NCBI RefSeq assembly: GCF_023913775.1
Contig: NZ_JAMXAX010000063.1
Location: 1-32,515 of the forward strand
DNA length: 32,515 nucleotides
Origin: Acidovorax facilis
GTDB taxonomy: Bacteria > Pseudomonadota > Gammaproteobacteria > Burkholderiales > Burkholderiaceae_C
Direction of reading: 5' to 3'
The translations under genes were made by a program, and so were the position numbers. Below the pieces are notes generated by a model. That model did not search any database, was not told where the DNA came from, and worked only from the letters and a program-made list of their open reading frames with translations. Shown here piece after piece: positions 30,702 to 32,515 of the stretch. The stretch's first letter is position 1. Each line of letters starts with the position of its first letter.

Positions 30702-32483
30702 TCAGTGGTTGTGGCGTGGCGTCTTTTCGGAAATGCGCTGGAAGCCCAGCGCAAAGTCCAGCGTGGCGCCGTCGGCCAGTTGCCCCGTCTTTTCGCGGTA
30801 CAGCGCCTCCCAGGGCGACTGGCTCGCAGGCACGGGCGGGGCGGGGAGGTCACGTTGTCGGCGTGCGATCTCCTCAGGCGCCACGAGGGCATCGCAGCGC
30901 CCGGTGTTGAGGTCGATGCGGACCGTGTCGCCGCTTTGCAGCCAGGAGAGGCCCCCACCCACGGCGCTCTCGGGCGATGCGTTGAGGATGGACGGGCTGT
31001 CTGCCGTGCCCGACTGGCGCCCGTCACCCAGCGTGGGCAGGGTGTTGATGCCGCGCTTGATCAGCGCGTCGGGCGGCTGCATGTTGACCACCTCGGCCGA
31101 ACCCGGCCAGCCGATGGGCCCGGCGCCGCGCATGACCAGGATGCAGCCCTCGTCGATGTCGAGCGCTGGGTCGTTGATGCGTGCGTGGTAGTCGTCCGCG
31201 CCTTCAAAAACCACGGCACGGGCTTCGAAGATGCCCTCGCGGCCCGGCTGGCTCAGGTAGCGCTCGCGAAACGCGGGCGATATCACCGAGGTTTTCATGA
31301 TGCCGAAGTCAAACAGGTTGCCGCTGAGCACCAGGAACCCAGCTTTTTCCATCAGCGGCGCGCTGAAGGGGCGAATCACTTCACGGTCGCGCGCTTCGTG
31401 GCCCTGCAGGTTGTCGCCGATGGTTTTGCCCGTCACGCTGGCGCAGTCGTTGTGCAGGCGGCCCGCTTGCTGCAGCTCCCACATCAGCGCAGGCACACCG
31501 CCCGCGCGAAAGAACCGTTCGCCCAGGAACTGGCCTGCAGGCTGCATGTTCAGCAGCAGGGGCAGGTCGTAGGCGTGGTCCGTCCAGTCCTGGGCCTCCA
31601 GTACCACGCCTGCATGGCGCGCCATGGCCATCACGTGCACCTGCGCATTGCTGGAACCCCCGGCCACACTGATGACCGACAGCGCGTTCAAGAAGCTCTC
31701 GCGCGTCAGGATGCGCGAGGGTCGCAGGTCTTCATAGGCCATATCGACAATGCGCCGCCCGGTTTCGTACGCCATCTGGCCGCGTTCGCGGTACGGTGCA
31801 GGAATGGCCGCGCAGCCGGGCAGCGACAGGCCCAGGGCTTCAGCCACTGCGTTCATGGTGGAGGCCGTGCCCATGGTGTTGCAGTGCCCGGCCGAGGGCG
31901 CGCTGCTGCAGGCGCGCTGCAAAAATTCTTCCTCGTCGATCTCGCCCGCCGCCAGCTGGCGGCGGCTGCGCCAGATCACCGTGCCCGAGCCCACCAGTTG
32001 CCCGTCGTGCCAGCCATCGAGCATCGGCCCACCCGAGAGCACGATGGCCGGGATGTCCACCGTGGACGCGGCCATGACGCCCGCAGGCGTGGTCTTGTCG
32101 CAGCCCGTGGTCAGCACCACCGCGTCGATGGGGTAGCCGTACAGGATCTCCACCAGCCCCAGATAGGCCAGGTTGCGGTCCAGTGCGGCCGTGGGCCGGC
32201 GGCAGTTTTCAAAGATGGGGTGGACGGGGAACTCCATCGGAATGCCGCCCGCATCGCGGATGCCGTCGCGCACGCGGCGCGCCAAGTCCAGGTGGATGCG
32301 GTTGCAGGGCGACAGGTCGCTGCCCGTCTGCGCGATGCCGATGATGGGCCGGCCCGAGCGCAGTTCCTCGGGCGTGAGCCCGTAGTTCATGAAGCGTTCG
32401 AGGTACATCGCGGTCATGTCCGAGCGCTCGGGGGCGGCAAACCAGTCGCGGGAGCGGAAGGGGCGGCGGGGTGTTTGGGTCAT
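30702..32483 (-). CDS. xylD: D-xylonate dehydratase (IlvD/Edd family)
   Basis: The 593-residue enzyme of the IlvD/Edd family removes water from a pentonate to give 2-keto-3-deoxy-pentonate. Its three cysteines for a [2Fe-2S] cluster are at 60 (GSDLSPCNRI), 128 (TTGCDKTTP) and 201 (SAGHCNTMGTAS); these are the positions I recall for Caulobacter XylD. The N-terminus (PRRPFRSRDWF), LGDGRQSGTADSPSILNASP and the terminal PRHNH also match that group and set it apart from IlvD and Edd. Start at 32483 (MTQTPRRP) is preferred over an upstream TTG. First visible gene of the xylD-xylX-dctQM operon; further genes lie to the right of the window. Confidence 0.92.
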   Translation of the reverse strand: MTQTPRRPFRSRDWFAAPERSDMTAMYLERFMNYGLTPEELRSGRPIIGIAQTGSDLSPCNRIHLDLARRVRDGIRDAGGIPMEFPVHPIFENCRRPTAALDRNLAYLGLVEILYGYPIDAVVLTTGCDKTTPAGVMAASTVDIPAIVLSGGPMLDGWHDGQLVGSGTVIWRSRRQLAAGEIDEEEFLQRACSSAPSAGHCNTMGTASTMNAVAEALGLSLPGCAAIPAPYRERGQMAYETGRRIVDMAYEDLRPSRILTRESFLNALSVISVAGGSSNAQVHVMAMARHAGVVLEAQDWTDHAYDLPLLLNMQPAGQFLGERFFRAGGVPALMWELQQAGRLHNDCASVTGKTIGDNLQGHEARDREVIRPFSAPLMEKAGFLVLSGNLFDFGIMKTSVISPAFRERYLSQPGREGIFEARAVVFEGADDYHARINDPALDIDEGCILVMRGAGPIGWPGSAEVVNMQPPDALIKRGINTLPTLGDGRQSGTADSPSILNASPESAVGGGLSWLQSGDTVRIDLNTGRCDALVAPEEIARRQRDLPAPPVPASQSPWEALYREKTGQLADGATLDFALGFQRISEKTPRHNH

Positions 32484-32515
32484 GGGGTCGGGACGTCGCA
32501 AAAGGAGGGGCGGGG

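Overview
The window is high-G+C chromosomal DNA from a betaproteobacterium. Gene content and order (argH beside an AlgZ-type kinase; AI-2E permease-purM facing hda-HAD phosphatase-pcnB-folK; several orphan Bug/TctC binding proteins) and two kinds of dispersed intergenic repeat that I associate with Comamonadaceae point to Acidovorax or a close relative. This placement is from memory, not a search. I see no tRNA, rRNA, CRISPR array, IS element, phage gene or plasmid function.

Layout. 1-3647: an AlgZ/LytS-type histidine kinase running off the left edge, divergent argH, then a Bug/TctC binding protein. 3648-3975: a broken remnant of a GAF-domain sensor gene. 3976-7023 (minus strand): a tight four-gene cluster of isochorismatase-fold hydrolase, nitrilase-family hydrolase, DJ-1/PfpI protein and a GlxA-type AraC regulator. 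7334-8404: PHB-depolymerase-family esterase. 8505-14525: housekeeping block (AI-2E family permease, purM, then divergent hda, HAD phosphatase, pcnB, folK). 14727-19805 (minus): 2Fe-2S flavin reductase, Cache/PAS histidine kinase, LuxR-type response regulator and a second Bug protein, probably one transcript. 19877-20833: YeeZ-like SDR protein. 20859-22170: two secreted or lipoprotein envelope proteins rich in charged residues. 22497-23459: CheV. 23620-25325: NTF2-like protein, LysR regulator and ABM-fold protein. 25516-27373: LysR regulator divergent from an NAD(P)-binding oxidoreductase. 27490-32483 (minus): D-xylonate dehydratase, 2-keto-3-deoxy-pentonate dehydratase and the two membrane subunits of a TRAP transporter, which together look like a pentonate uptake and Weimberg-type degradation operon whose remaining genes lie beyond the right edge.

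How the genes work together. The most interesting parts are (i) the isochorismatase/nitrilase/DJ-1/GlxA cluster, which could be an uncharacterised amide or isonitrile degradation module; (ii) the kinase-regulator-Bug cluster, where a periplasmic binding protein without transporter subunits may be a co-sensor, and whose regulator carries an unusual insertion in its LuxR DNA-binding domain; (iii) the xylD-xylX-TRAP operon; and (iv) a family of imperfect palindromes with 17-nt arms and an invariant 7-nt loop, placed mainly between convergent genes.
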